From: Sialis fuliginosa
Lineage: Eukaryota; Arthropoda; Insecta; Megaloptera; Sialidae
DNA length: 64,000 nucleotides
Assembly: GCA_961205875.1 (NCBI GenBank)
Contig: OY540812.1
Location: 1,550,001-1,614,000, forward strand
Direction: 5' to 3'
This document shows, in pieces, positions 12,601-24,592 of the stretch. The notes under the pieces were generated by a model. The model saw nothing but the letters and a program-made list of their open reading frames with translations. It was not told where the DNA came from and did no database searches. Position numbers and translations under genes: made by a program. Positions within the stretch are counted from its first letter, which is position 1; the number at the start of each line of letters is the position of its first letter.

Positions 12601-13551
12601 AACTGACAGCTGACTAGATAGAAATAGTTCAATTTTCACCACATATGATCTAACAATAAGACACATATCAATAAGTAAAAACTTACTTGATGTACGCTTC
12701 TTCCTCATTACTAGAAAAAAATAATAAAATATAATTATTGTATTCCGTACCGTTAATACATTAAATTTTTACTGCTAGCTACAATATGAATTCTGAAAGG
12801 TTTTGCTATCTACATATAAAGTATTAATAACAACTTACGATTCCTTTTTGGTGCTCCAGAATAAATTAACTCTCTACAAGCATACTCCTCTTCACCAGGC
12901 GCTGTAAGCTTAGGTAATGATTCGATTTTTGTATCACTCAAGTGGTCTCTGTTCTGAGGTTTGCTCCATCCGTTACCGTTGGTTCTAATAAACTTCTTAA
13001 GCTCATCATACATATCGTTGAGTGATTTTACTGTATCATACTCGACATGTCCAGCGTAATAAGCATGTTTTGTGTTTGGAATCATTGTATATGTCATATA
13101 AGCACCTTAAATACGTATTGTTGTTAATAAATGTATCGGGAAGATAATCTATATAAAAATAACTGACCTATAGTATCAGCAAGGGCTAATAAAATCAGAT
13201 GTTTAGCTTTTCCGTAAGATAGTTTTCGTACTACTTGTAGAACCAATCGGAAATAATCCATTGTTTGATGAACAAATTTATCATTTAGTACAAGAATTGT
13301 TTCTGGTGGTAAAACATCTTCAAAAATTTTTCTTGAAGCTGCCAATATGCAAGTTGAAATAATATAATATAAATCAAGTATTAATTGTTATAGTAATATA
13401 AATATTAACCCAAAAGTGCTATATCTTCTCTGCTCCAGCATTTTTTGTAGTTGTCAGAATCAATAAATAGAGCTGTTCCAATATTGTGTCTTTTTTTATT
13501 ACAGTAAACGCAGCAAATTAATATAAAAAAGATTGTTCCAAATTTTATCAT
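9689..13551 (-). CDS. Unrecognised single-pass type I membrane protein with polybasic luminal cluster
   Basis: Coding exons on the minus strand: 13551-13410, 13338-13168, 13105-12839, 12710-12687, 12084-12058, 11837-11735, 11672-11519, 11465-11384, 11328-11198, 11106-10958, 10894-10850, 10787-10707, 10651-10379, 9986-9805, 9738-9689. They join in frame to 626 codons plus TAA, with GT-AG junctions throughout. Residues 1-17 (MIKFGTIFFILICCVYC) look like a signal peptide. Residues 18-382 would be luminal or extracellular, 383-408 are a transmembrane helix (LFYIILFTVLSLFVSIIGYF), RKRKK follows as stop-transfer, and 409-626 form an acidic, Ser-rich cytoplasmic tail. Residues about 196-215 hold three furin-like motifs (RKKR, HKKR, RKKR). 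I do not recognise the family. The exon 13 to 14 join is the least certain: reading through it gives an early stop after LVKMLCE. Confidence 0.8.
10313..10354. other. Strong hairpin just inside intron 13 of the membrane-protein gene
   Basis: AGCCTGGCACTT (10313-10324) is perfectly inverted as AAGTGCCAGGCT (10343-10354). The 18-nt interval can pair further (AGCAA with TTGTT), leaving only a tiny loop. It lies about 24 nt inside the intron from the exon 13 donor. Confidence 0.6.
12058..12084 (-). other. 27-nt microexon encoding a second polybasic motif
   Basis: The acceptor is TTTTAG and the donor GTAAGT; both ends are phase 1. It encodes KKHKKRTVK once the split codon is joined. It resembles the neighbouring 24-nt exon and the start of the next exon (KRKKRQG), which suggests exon duplication. 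Confidence 0.65.
12687..12710 (-). other. 24-nt microexon encoding LMRKKRTS
   Basis: Flanked by a CTAG acceptor and a GTAAGT donor, this exon starts and ends in phase 1, so skipping it keeps the frame. It encodes a basic motif (RKKR followed by T) that fits a proprotein-convertase site in a luminal domain. Confidence 0.7.
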
Positions 13552-14253
13552 AACAAAATTAATTAAAAGTAATCATAGTTTAGATTAAAATGTAACTTTT
13601 GACAGCATCTAAAAACAAATAATTGCCAGATTTTAAATATAATTTAGGTAACTGGATTTATTTTACCCGACTACGGCGAGGGTTATGAATTTGGCAGTCT
13701 GTATGTAAGTATGTTTGTATGTATGTTCATCTGTTCCATCGCTTGAACTACTTGACTGATTTCAACAAATAAGGTATCATTGGATTCGTTTTGATTACCT
13801 GCATGCCATGGGCTACAATTTTTTGGGGAAAATTAAAAATGGTACCCGTTAGACGTCATATTGTTATTTTTTTTTCAACAAATGAGTATCGAATTATGTG
13901 AAATTAGATTTTCTCAATACACAAATGCGTGAATATCCATAGAGAGCATTAACAATATATAAGGGGAGAGGGCTCGTATTTTTTGTGTTTGGGGCCTCAA
14001 AATATCTAAGTACGGATCTGTTATGTCATTAGCACATGTTCGATAACTGTCAAATTTTCGACAAACTATAAAATCTTTAAATTAACTTTTGTGGACCGAG
14101 TTTATTACATAAACAAAATTAAGTATACATAACGTTTTTTTAATTAATATTACTTGTATTGTTAAAGTGGTATAACGATATTTAAGTATTTAAATGATAC
14201 ATAACCTTATTTTATAATAAACAAGCTTATTCAATTAATAAAAATAAGACAAA
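13552..14253. promoter_or_regulatory. Divergent promoter region between membrane-protein gene and TTC4
   Basis: Start codons face away from each other 702 bp apart, so both promoters should lie here. At about 13660-13860 there is a dispersed-repeat-like block (GACTACGGCGAGGGTTATG followed by TATGTATG-type repeats). I see no clear TATA box or initiator that I would defend. Confidence 0.5.
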
Positions 14254-16140
14254 ATGGAAAATACAGATACTGAACAGAATGAGAAAAAGAAGCCAATGAC
14301 AGATGAAGAACGTATTCAACTGGCAGCTAAACTCGACAGAGAATTAGATGATTTTATAAATGGTCTTGAGAAACGAAAATATACTGAAGGGTGGCCAGAA
14401 GATCGATGGCAAGAAGTAATTAGAAGTTTATTAATTATCTAGAGGGGTATTATAGTATTACTTTTTATAGGAAATGGAGAAACATCCCTTTTTCATGAAG
14501 AATGTTCCCAAACCAGGTGCAGAAGTATCCCCTTTAGTTGAGGGTCTTCAAAAACTCAAATATGATCCTGAAGAAAACACTCCTGAAGGTAAAGTAATAC
14601 ATTTTCTATTATATTTTTGATTGTGATTAATTTTAATTTTTACAGAATTGGCAATATCGTACAAAGAAGACGGTAATTATAATTTTAAATATAAAAATTA
14701 TCGATTAGCTATCATGGGATACACGGAAGGAATTAAAATAAAATGTGGAAATCCGGATATAGAAGCTACATTATATAATAACCGTTCAGCGGCACATTAT
14801 TTTATAGAAAATCATAGGTACGTTATATTTTTGTTTTGCTTGTCGTAAGAAATTTATAAATAATGATCATTTTTAGGTCATCTTTGAGCGATTGTAAAAT
14901 TGCTTTGAAACTAAAACCCAATTATACAAAAACAATCGTAAGAGCTGCAAATTGCTGTTTTAAAATCAGTAATTTCGATGAATGTATTCAGTATTGTGAT
15001 GAAATACTTTTAAACGATCCTGAAAATCAAGAAATACTATCTTTAAGGAATAAAGCAGAAATGACAAAGGTAATTTATAGTTTGTGGATTTGTTTGGATT
15101 TTATTTGAATTGTTTTTTGTTTTATTTAGAAAGCAGCAGAACGAGATAAAAGAAAGAAAGAAATCGCAGAGAAAAAAAGAAAAACTGAAGAAAGCAAATT
15201 AATATTAGAAATATTAAAACGAGGAATTAAAATTGAAAATTATAACGGTAGGTAACTGATTTTTTACAAAAATTATTAATTTTTAATTTAATAATAATAA
15301 AACGTTTGCATATTTAAATTCCTTGAATTGTCAGCTTTCATTTGATACCCCACATACCTGGGTTGAATAATAATAACCCATTTGCCCCCCCTTTTATTTT
15401 TTTAAAAACGTTTACATATTTAAATTCCTTGAATCACCAGCTTTCATTTGATACCCCACTTGCCTGGGTTGAATAATGAAAACCTATATGCCCCTCTTTT
15501 ATTTTTTAACACAGGTCTGTTATTATTAACATCAAATCTCAGCATTTTTTGATTAAACAGTTCTGAAAACTAGAAGAGTGAGACAGATAGATGGACACTA
15601 AAAATTATTTATATATTGTTGAATACTTCATAATGTATTAATTAATACTTTTATAGGGGAAAAGCAATTACAATTATCTCAATTAGAACCAACTTGCCCA
15701 GAAATAGCTCAAAGTAGAGTTTTTCTTGATAAAAATCAGAATTTAGTTTGGCCAGTTATGTTTTTATATCCAGAATATAAAACGATGGATTTTATTCAAC
15801 AATTTAATGAAGAAGTCGCGTAAGTTTTTAGATAAATTTAAAAAATTACATTGGATTTTGCCCTTTCTGAATAGTAATTATTTTTAGCTTTCAAGATCAT
15901 CTTCAAGTGATGTTTGAAGAATTACCTGTTTGGGATGAAGAAAGGAAGTATTCTTTACAAAATATTAATGTATATTTTGAAGATTCTATAAAGCAGAAGG
16001 TTTATAAAATTGATTTCAATCAAAAATTAGGAGATGTTCTTAAAAATGATAAATTTCTAATTAGAGCTGGAACACCGTCATTTTTAATATTAGCTAAAAA
16101 TAGTTTAGCTGAAAAAAGCTTTTTAGAGAGTTATTCTTGA
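14254..16140 (+). CDS. TTC4: Tetratricopeptide repeat protein 4, Hsp90/Hsp70 co-chaperone (Dpit47/Cns1 family)
   Basis: Exons 14254-14415, 14471-14588, 14646-14817, 14877-15069, 15130-15247, 15657-15819, 15888-16140 join in frame to 392 codons plus TGA, close to human TTC4 and fly Dpit47. The N-terminus carries the family signature ([20 protein letters not shown], then HPFFMK). Residues about 80-190 form three TPR motifs ([49 protein letters not shown]). A charged helix rich in Lys and Glu follows, and then the C-terminal Cns1/TTC4 domain ([21 protein letters not shown]...VYFED...[13 protein letters not shown]). TPR clamps of this family bind the EEVD tails of Hsp90 and Hsp70. It is divergent from the minus-strand gene at 13551. 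Nothing looks broken. Confidence 0.95.
15298..15512. repeat. Two-copy tandem duplication in TTC4 intron 5
   Basis: A block of about 106 bp starting AAACGTTTGCATATTTAAAT is repeated from about 15405 as AAACGTTTACATATTTAAAT. Both copies contain CCAGCTTTCATTTGATACCC-like text and CCTGGGTTGAATAATRA. The copies differ at scattered positions, so the duplication is not recent. Confidence 0.75.
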
Positions 16141-16151
16141 TGAGTTATTAA

Positions 16152-16157
16152 AATAAA
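16152..16157 (+). terminator. TTC4: Poly(A) signal of TTC4
   Basis: AATAAA lies 12 bp after the TGA stop inside AAATAAATAAATAAAA, so the 3' UTR is very short. Confidence 0.6.
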
Positions 16158-16189
16158 TAAATAAAAATGTATTATGTGTTTGATTTTAA

Positions 16190-16870
16190 TTTCCCGCTCG
16201 TGCAACTTTCATGCAACATGATTTTGATTTGAGTCGCAGCCATTCTTTATCAGATGCTGGATGCCGCCGATGCGGCGCTGTAGTAAAAATGTCAATCGTT
16301 TACATTCAGTCTTCTATAGACGTTTAATGATGCGTTTGTGTATCGATCTTCTAGCAGGAACAATATCTTGAAAATATATTTATTAATAAATAGAACACAC
16401 ATATTTACATCAAATTGATTTGTTTTATCAATGTATTAACAACACATTTTTCAACATGAAAAAATGAAGTTGATATATTAATGCAATGTAAACGCATATT
16501 TGCTTACACAAAATTATACAAGATGGCTGCTACAGACTTGGCTTATTCGTTGCAAGTCGCGGTTAACATTATCTCGTGAATTACGGACAAACAAATAAAT
16601 AATTGTGACTATTTAGTAAAAACAATAAACATTGAAGTATTCTTAAGTGAAATAAAGTGAATGTTTATGTTAAAAAATAATAAAACTAGTGAAAAATAAT
16701 ATTTAAAATGTGATAGGTTGATATGTCCAATTCTTTGTTTCGCCCGTAGGTATGGATGTGAGTGAACTTGAATTAAATGTTTTTAATCTAACATTTTGAT
16801 TTGTTTTGTGTAAAACTTGATAGTTTTGTACTATTTTTGGATGTTTTTAATTCATCACACGGTAAGTTTT
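16190..16870 (+). promoter_or_regulatory. Candidate promoter and 5' UTR exon of a gene extending rightwards
   Basis: GC content rises locally (GGATGCCGCCGATGCGGCGC near 16260). At 16522 an ATG in good context opens an 18-codon upstream ORF (MAATDLAYSLQVAVNIIS). Donor-like sites follow at about 16748 (CGTAG, then GTATGG) and 16860 (CACACG, then GTAAGT). This fits a non-coding first exon before a very long intron, but no downstream coding exon in the window supports it. Confidence 0.25.
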
Positions 16871-19800
16871 ATTTTATTTTCTGTAACATTCATGAAATTA
16901 ATACATGATTTTTTATCGGTCAGCTGAATAGATAGTGTTGTACTATTTCGGCCTAGAGAATGTGTACAGTACTTGACTGGGCGTTTGTAGAAATTTATTG
17001 TTTGTGATTTATCGAAAGAAATTTCGTCAATTTATTATTTAAGCGTGCATTCATTTGTGTATTGCGTTATAAGAGCCTGGGGGGACATCGCAGATAGATG
17101 TAGGCTAGTTTTTTTCTTGCTCAGAGTTCAAAAGTCAAATTGCAAGGCGTATATATCGAAAAGTTCTCCTTTCTATTTTGTTGATATTACCTCGGCCAAG
17201 ATGAATCCAGCACATTCATTAGTATATACGTGTTTTAATTTTTTGTAGCCGCTGAGTGTCTAACATTTTGATTTCTCCAATGCCATTCTGGTTACGTATT
17301 AATTGAGATATATGAAATATTGTTGTAAATCACAAATGAAAATTGTGTTTGATTTTAATTGGTTTTATTTCCGGAATTTATTTAACATGTTTCGGTTTAA
17401 TTAATAAATATTAAGAGAAATGTTTACAACAATCACTTTCTTGCAATTTATAAAAAAAAAATACATTCATACTGAATATATAATTTATAAATATTTTAAG
17501 CAGTTGAAATGTTTCATCAAATAGAACTGACAATAAATAAAATAATTTCGTTTTTATATTACAAGTAAAAAAAGAAAAGAATCTGTTTAAAAACATGTTT
17601 TTAACGTCTTCTTTAAGTAACTATGTAACGTGGTCATTTTGGCCGACAGAAATAGCTGTTAGCGTACCTTTAGTACCTACACATTTTTATTATAAAATTA
17701 ATAATCCATTAAATTTCGGTTATATTAATTAAAAAAAACAACACGGTTTTGAATTTGGATTCACTTGTTTGTGTAATTTTTATCTGAAGAAAAATATTAT
17801 CTATTGTAATAAGTAACATTTTTTTATTTAATTTTGTACGCTTTCTTATTAATTTTAATAAAGTAACGAATTTTATCGTAATCATTACTAAATCGATTTT
17901 GCAAGAAATTCATTGACTGGAATAATTGTAAATATGCTAATCAATAAAAATTACAAATCGGTTCTGGTTATATTTTTTTAATGCCATATTTTTTCGATTC
18001 AAATGGAGTCTTGGCTATTCATTGAGTTTGGTCATTGACCGCAGAAGCCTCATATTTATGTTTCGTTTGGACCAAAAAATCATGATTGAAATAAAGTAAA
18101 TGTTTCTCTTATTTTTAAATTTAGTTTAGATACATATTATAATTTCTCTACGTAAATTTTGTAATTGAACTGAAATAAAACGAAATTACTGGTTTGGGTT
18201 TGTTTATAAAATTCAATTTATCTTAAAATAATACCCCATACGATTTTGAAATCCAACTTGTACAAATAATGAAATGTTGTGGCCACCACGGTACTTTTTT
18301 CTATATAGTGTTATAAAAAAGAATATCTCGAAAACGGTTGGTCGTACCGAAAAAATGGTCGGTACATAAATTATTTATAATATTATTCTCTAAGTTTTAT
18401 TTAAAACATTTTTTTCTTGTGTGTATCTTTCCAAAAATAATTTGAAAAATTCAAAAAATAAATAAGAAAAACATCAATTTTTAGTTTAGTGATGGTCTGT
18501 TATAGCTGAAGAGCGACGTCATTGAGTTTTTGGTCGCATTTGATTCAGATACCCTCAAAATGTGTAATTTCGTTAAAATCTCGAGTTGCAAATGTATTTA
18601 TGTTTTTAAAGTTTTAAATAACTACATACTATACATATATTCTTCAAAATAAATATACTTTTTTGAAAATCGTGTAAAAACCAGAGAGAGAGGGATTCAA
18701 ACGCCGTTTGAATTTTTGAAAAATCTCTAAAATATTTTGTAAAAAATACGTCATTTTCCGATTTTTTTCGGGGATTTTTTTTAACATATAGAAAATAAAA
18801 ATTCCAAGTTAATTCCTGAACACATTTAAAAAGAAATGTTTAAAATGCACTCCCAATTTTTCTTGAGCCATTTGGAGAATTCTGGAAAATTTTGTCGCCC
18901 TTCAAAGTCGCTGAGGTCTAATTGACCCCCTGATATTATTACGGTGTGACACTCGGTTTCCGCCACGGGTTTCACCCCATCCCCCTACATATTTCTGTTG
19001 TTTATTAAATAAAATTTAAGATCTTTGTGCGAAAACGATTTGTTGAAGTGATTATGAAATTTAATAGTTTAATTAAATTTCCTGCTTACGATTTAATTAA
19101 ATAATAATATTCGCGAGATTTATTTTATTTAAAATTCAAATATACAACGGACGGTAGGTCATCCCCTCTTCCCTCCCTCCCCTCTCCTCCCCTCCCCCCA
19201 CCTAACCAACTCTCGTAAGCCATCACAACAATAATGCAAAACAAGATAAAACGAAATGTTAACTACAGTGTGAAATATAAATAAGAAATGAGGGTGCAGA
19301 ATAATGTTTATTAATGTGTTCTGATTAGGTTGCGTGAGTTTTAGGATATATTAACATATTTTTTTCTTATCGGTGATCGAAATTCGAAACGGTCATTGTC
19401 GTTTGAAATGTTTTCTTTCAGCAGCTGTTGTTTATGTTGGTATCATTGTTGCTGCTGCATTCATATCTTGTTGCATGTGAAGATGGAATGGGATGCAAGG
19501 TGTATTTATAAAGACAAGGTAGTCTCAACAATTACTTGACCAATCAGCGTTGGCGCGGGAATTGACGTCATCTGGGGGATCTATTCAAATGCTATAAATG
19601 TATAATAGAATATCAATTACAAAAAATTCCATTATTTATGTTGTTTGTATTGTTTTCGTATTTTTTGATATTTTAACAACACATACGGATAATTTGGTCT
19701 ATTCGGGTAGATTTTTTCGACTGGTGGGGGGAGCAAAAAATATTTTTTTAAACAAATAGTTTGTTTTTTCCCATAATTAGGTTTACATAATTATATAAGA

Positions 19801-19922
19801 GCTTTTTCTTTGCTGTTATAACAGGAGTTATTTTAGTTAGGCAGCTTTAAATTTCCTGAAAGTTTTTTTGTGCAGTTTCTAAAATTTTTTTTTTATTCAT
19901 CTTTTTCTTTATAAAAATAAAA
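16871..19922. other. Non-coding AT-rich stretch, no gene seen
   Basis: No supported exon. At 18290-18900 it contains repeat-like text of the kind AATATCTCGAAAACGGTTGG, common in dispersed insect repeats. At 19515-19600 there is a relic (TTGACCAATCAGCG plus TGACGTCA) related to the inside of the element at 26323-26906. A C-rich simple stretch lies at 19160-19200. Confidence 0.5.
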
Positions 19923-19924
19923 TA

Positions 19925-20277
19925 CAGTGAAACTTCGTTAGAACGTTTTTTAAGGAACCAAGGAAAAAACACGTAATAACGGAAGAATGCCGGGCGAAAA
20001 ACGTACTAACGAGGTTCTACTGTATTTAAATTAAATCTACCCATGGGCACATATATACTTGAAGTTTTAACAAGGGGTTTTAACTAAGAATGCCGGGCGG
20101 GACCTAAAAAAACATACTATCGCGAAAAACATACTAACGAGGTTCTACTGTATTTAAATTAAATCTACCCATGGGCACATATATATTTGAAGTTTTAATA
20201 AGGGATCTTAACTAAGAATGCCGGGCGGGACCTAAAAAACATACTATCGCGAAAAACGTACTATCGAGGTTCTACTG
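19925..20277. mobile_element. pogo/Tigger-like MITE with internal 128-bp tandem repeat
   Basis: Terminal inverted repeats CAGTGAAACTTCGTTAGAAC and (reversed) CAGTAGAACCTCGATAGTAC are flanked by TA on both sides (19923-19924, 20278-20279). Inside, the block ending GAGGTTCTACTGTATTTAAA recurs at 20011, 20139 and 20266, spacing 127-128 bp. The internal units therefore duplicate the right terminus. Confidence 0.7.
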
Positions 20278-20714
20278 TATTTAAACACATATTTAAAGTA
20301 AATACAGATTTAAAACTGAGAGAATAAAAATATATTGATCAGAGTGGCATATTTATTACATACATTTAATTTATTTCAATTCTATCAAAAAAAAGCTCAC
20401 AAGGGAGGGACATTTTTACAAATCGGATTATAGAAGATATATAAAAGTACAAACACACACACACGAACGACAAATGGTGCCAACAGCTTAAAGCGATCAA
20501 ATACAACGTGTGACTTTTCCATCACTGATAAAATATGTTAATTTTTAATCACGTTATTTTTTTATTTGTACTTCTGTCACTTCTAATAAACTGAAATTTC
20601 GTTGTTTTTTTTTTTTAGATAGAAAAAACGAATATTTTTCCACACTTGTGAGAAAAAGGATTAGTTTAGGAAATAAATGGTTAATTAATAAAAAAAATTA
20701 ATAAATGTTATCAA

Positions 20715-21215
20715 TTAGATATCCAGTCTTGGATATGACCCCAGTAATGGCTATTTTTTAAATGAAATGTACTGAATTAGAAATATTTGTTGATATTTGA
20801 TTACTACCATTTCTGAATATTAATCTATATACATTTAACTGTCTTACAGCGTGATTTGATGACATGAGGCCAATAGGTGTCAAAATGGTGGACATTTAAA
20901 CTAATTATTAGTATAATTTATTTATTAATTATTATATTATCATAGAAACTGCTTTACATTGTTTCAAATTTGAAATCTTTTGTGTCGTAGTACTTATCAT
21001 TAGCAAGTGTCCATATATCACTGCGTGCTCATTACTGGTTTTACTTAATCCATTACTGGAGAAAAAAAACATAAACAAAATAAAAGTCTATAATTTAAAA
21101 AAAAAAAAAAAACTATATTTGCGGACTTTGGTATTTAAATTGATTATTTAATTTTATTAGTAACATGAGTTGAAAACAGTTATAGCGGCCATAACTGGTG
21201 CCAATACCTTATCAT
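20715..21215 (+). repeat. Dispersed repeat family C, copy 1
   Basis: The copy runs from CCAGTCTTGGATATGACCCC to AGCGGCCATAACTGGTGCC. It matches an inverted copy at 47925-48455, an interrupted copy at 49550-50580, and a 3' end at 56035-56090. No ORF is conserved. Two family copies lie next to hammerhead-like motifs. Confidence 0.75.
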
Positions 21216-21839
21216 ATTGAAATACATATTGATATAAGAATGATTAATAATTTTACGAATTAAACTTTAAAAAGGTATATGCGTCGATTGTTCTGCAGGT
21301 AACTTTTAAAACAAATAAAATTTTAATTAAACCAGTGTTTTATTAAACCTCCCAGGTGATATTATTCACTTGATAATCCATATTGTATCCGTGAGTGCGT
21401 ATATCGTTTTCACAACTACTAATATCGGATGCTAGGGTCTCTGCAACTACCCCTAATGGTGTACCGTTAGTTTAAAATTGCTCCAACAAATGAATATGGC
21501 TAAATGCTCTACCCTCACATAATAATGAAATTATACCTGGTCCATACAGAACTCAGGACTTAAGTTATTAAAAATATGTTTTACAATATTTGTTCTTCCA
21601 CATACTGTGTAAAAGTTTTGTAATTCTATTAATACGTTTGGCTTTATAATGTGGAGATTTTTGAATGGTTGAACAAGATGTAAATATCGGTATGGAAAAC
21701 CATACATGACTTCCATGTTCTTTCTATCTTTTTAAATAATTTTTAAATATACATTTTTTTAAATATTTTATTTATATAACCTACTACTATGAATATACAT
21801 ATCGTAATACATTAAAAAAACATATATACTTACAACGGT
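21216..21839. other. Non-coding stretch, nothing recognised
   Basis: AT-rich sequence. The 61-codon open frame on the minus strand at 21531-21716 has no recognisable motif and no splice context. Confidence 0.4.
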
Positions 21840-22260
21840 TACAGCTCTTTTTGCCATTTGTATATAAATATTAGTTTTCTAATGTCAAAAACATAATTCA
21901 CATTCGTAGAAAAACTAATTTGACAATTTGAATTTAGTTGCATTTGTTTCCAAGGCAACATGAATTAATGACATATTAGTATTTAAAATTCACATTTTAA
22001 GTGTGTTTTTCACCCCTTTAACGGCTGTTTAGGCACGTACAAATAATAAATGTCCCTTAGATTCAATTGAACTGCAAATGTACCAAATCTTATCAAAATT
22101 AGTGAGATAATACTCGCAATATTCACTTTTTAGACGAAAACAGTTACAAAATTTCTAATATTTCCAAAACCCCTAATCCGATTAGCACCAAAAATCAATA
22201 GGTCTCGAGTACTCACTGAGACAAACATTTTCCCCAAAAATAATTCAGATCGGTGCATTT
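21840..22260 (-). repeat. Fragment of the AACTTCCCAAC element, reversed
   Basis: The segment GGCACGTACAAATAAT back to TAGTTTTCTAATGTC matches 42830-43060 in inverted orientation, including a TTGCATTTGTTTCCAAGGCA block. It is a truncated relic. Confidence 0.6.
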
Positions 22261-22534
22261 TTACAGTAGTTATCGTGAACGAAAAAAAATTCTACATCCA
22301 GACACACAGACACACACGCACAGCCGCCATGCGGAAATTAACTTTTCTTTAAGTTTTGAAGTTAGTACAATCGGAATTTGTCATTTTCTCGGACACGATT
22401 TTTCGATGGTATTACAATACTTCCATTTCTTTCAGAACATGGAAGTAAAATTAATCAGTTGTTTTAAAACCTTAATTAACGTTAACTCTAAAATCAATAG
22501 CAATTTGTAAATGAACAATTCACTAATGTTATTA

Positions 22535-22705
22535 TTTTGAGATGTCACCCTTCCCCCTTACACACGATTTTGAAATATATCGGTTCAGTGGTTTATGAGT
22601 TATGCGTGTGACGGACGGACAGACAAACAGACACAGAACGAAAAGTTTTTGTCTTAACCTGAAACGGAAAGATCAATTTAAAATTTTGAAATCGGAGAAA
22701 TTTTT
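22535..22705 (+). repeat. Repeat family A fragment
   Basis: It contains ATCGGTTCAGTGG, ATGAGTTATGCGTGTGAC, a GACGGACAGACA run and GAAACGGAAAGATCAATTTA, the 3' half of family A (fuller copies at 55455-56025 and 58235-58975). Confidence 0.7.
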
Positions 22706-23098
22706 GTTTGTTTGACATTCTGACAATTTTCGCCATGATGTCTGTGTGTCTGTCTATCTGTAGACGATTCAGAAAGTGAAATCATCTAAAAAAATCTATT
22801 TGAAAATATTTATTTTACTTCAAGTAATAAAATAAGTTACATAATATAAATATTTAAAATTTTAAGTTAGCAAAATTGAATGTTTTGTTTATGTTTCTTT
22901 ATAAACATTGTAGGAAGTTATTATTAATTGAAGCTATCTTGTTTTTACAACATTATTTACTTAAACTTTGGATTTTGTATCATCGCTGCTATACGTTAAT
23001 ACAAAATTTATTTCAAAAAATAAATATTTATGATCATAAATGACTGGTTAATTGTCGATTGTGACTTTATATCATTAATAAAATTTATATAATTGTTT

Positions 23099-23119
23099 GG
23101 GGGGGGGGGAGGGGGGGGG
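23099..23119. repeat. Poly-G tract (11 G, A, 9 G)
   Basis: A near-pure G run in AT-rich surroundings, one of about a dozen such G or C runs in the window. Confidence 0.95.
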
Positions 23120-23896
23120 TATATTTATTATTTATTGGCGATCGGATTTTATTAATTCCGTTATATTTTTAATAAACGATCGCGTGCTGTTTTGTAACAG
23201 GAATGTTAATGAAATGAATTTTTATATTTTTATCGCTCAAGTGTGGACATTTTTGTAATATTGTAACATTTTTCTTGGTAGATTATAGTGGTAGTAAATC
23301 TTCTATAACTAATATTATTTAAATAATGATTATAGACAATAGGCATGATGCCTAATTTTTAATTATTTCTAAAAAAATACTTATTTCTGCAGAAAATAAA
23401 GGTTTAATCACAAAAATTGACTCTTTTAAAACTAATTTTGAATTCGACGCCAAAATGTTCGCAGATGTCATGGCGCATTTTTGACGTCAAGTCTATCATT
23501 GTCAACAATAATAAATCCTTGTTCCATCTCTAACGTTTCTCGGTTTTAGTTTTGGTAACACAAAACTGAGCAAATTGATAATTTAAAACCACAAAATAAT
23601 TTATAAATAGTGCAGATATTAATGAAACAAAAATGATGTTTACTTAGGCGTGACGTCATCCACTCTGACTGGTGTTTTATCTAACACGGAGGATTGCTGT
23701 ATTTTGTGTTTTTATTTTAACAAAAATCATATTAATCTCGCTTTTAATATAAAAATAAATACATTTTTTAGAATCTTTTCAACCTATTTAATTATTTAAA
23801 ATCATAATTTCAGTGATACTTTGTTACTGGCAAAATGCCTATTATTTATTACCCGCAACTTCGTTCGCGATATATATAAGAATAATAAAATGTATA
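23120..23896. other. Non-coding stretch, no gene seen
   Basis: AT-rich with no exon. It includes a GTGACGTCATCC block near 23650 that resembles the interior of the element at 26323-26906. Confidence 0.4.
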
Positions 23897-23898
23897 TA

Positions 23899-24148
23899 CA
23901 GGCTGTCTCAAAAAAATGTACTCACACTTCGGATGACGAGAAAAATATTATTTATTAGCATAAATTGAAATGAAATCGCTTCGAATACAGAAGACAAATG
24001 TAATTGAAGAATCATGTTCGTAAATGTTCAACTAATGTTCCAAACTAAGTTGATTTCCTGCTGTGATTAATTAATTACACCTGCAATATAAAAAAGGCAA
24101 CATGTTAGCGACAGTTAAAGTGTGAGTACATTTTTTCGATACAACCTG
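23899..24148. mobile_element. mariner-type MITE, 250 bp
   Basis: The left end CAGGCTGTCTCAAAAAAATG is repeated inverted at the right end as CAGGTTGTATCGAAAAAATG. The match runs on for 11 more bp (TACTCACACTT). TA dinucleotides flank both ends, as expected for Tc1/mariner. No transposase frame remains. Confidence 0.8.
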
Positions 24149-24169
24149 TAGTTTGGATAGAATTTAGGT

Positions 24170-24330
24170 TAGGTTTAAGCTGTCACCAGCGAAGAAGATA
24201 AGGTAATACAGTAATATAAAGTAGTCTATGTCCTTCCTCATGATACAAGCTATCTCCCTGCCAAATTTCATCAAGATCGGTTCAGCAGTTTAGTCGTGAA
24301 AATGTAACAAACACATTTATAATATTAATA
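24170..24330 (-). repeat. Dispersed repeat family E
   Basis: It contains CCAAATTTCATCAAGATCGG, CAGTTTAGTCGTGAAAATGT and TTATAATATTAATATGGA. The opposite-strand relative is at 61731-61860 (CCGATCTTGATGAAATTTGG). This class is very common in insect genomes. Confidence 0.65.
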
Positions 24331-24592
24331 TGGATGAAATTACATTCATAACTGAAAAAAATGTAATTTTTGTGGTTTGGTGCATTAGTGCATAACATTG
24401 TCCACTTATTTTCCCTTTTTGTTTTATTGCGTGATATTGGAAACTTGGAAGATTCGTCGTATATAACATAAGTTGAATGGGTTCGTGTAAAACATCGCAT
24501 TTAAGATTTATATTTTTTACATTAAAATGTAAAACAGTTCGGACTGGGGGATGTGGTGGTTATATGGCAAACGAAATACACTGTCTCTGTAC

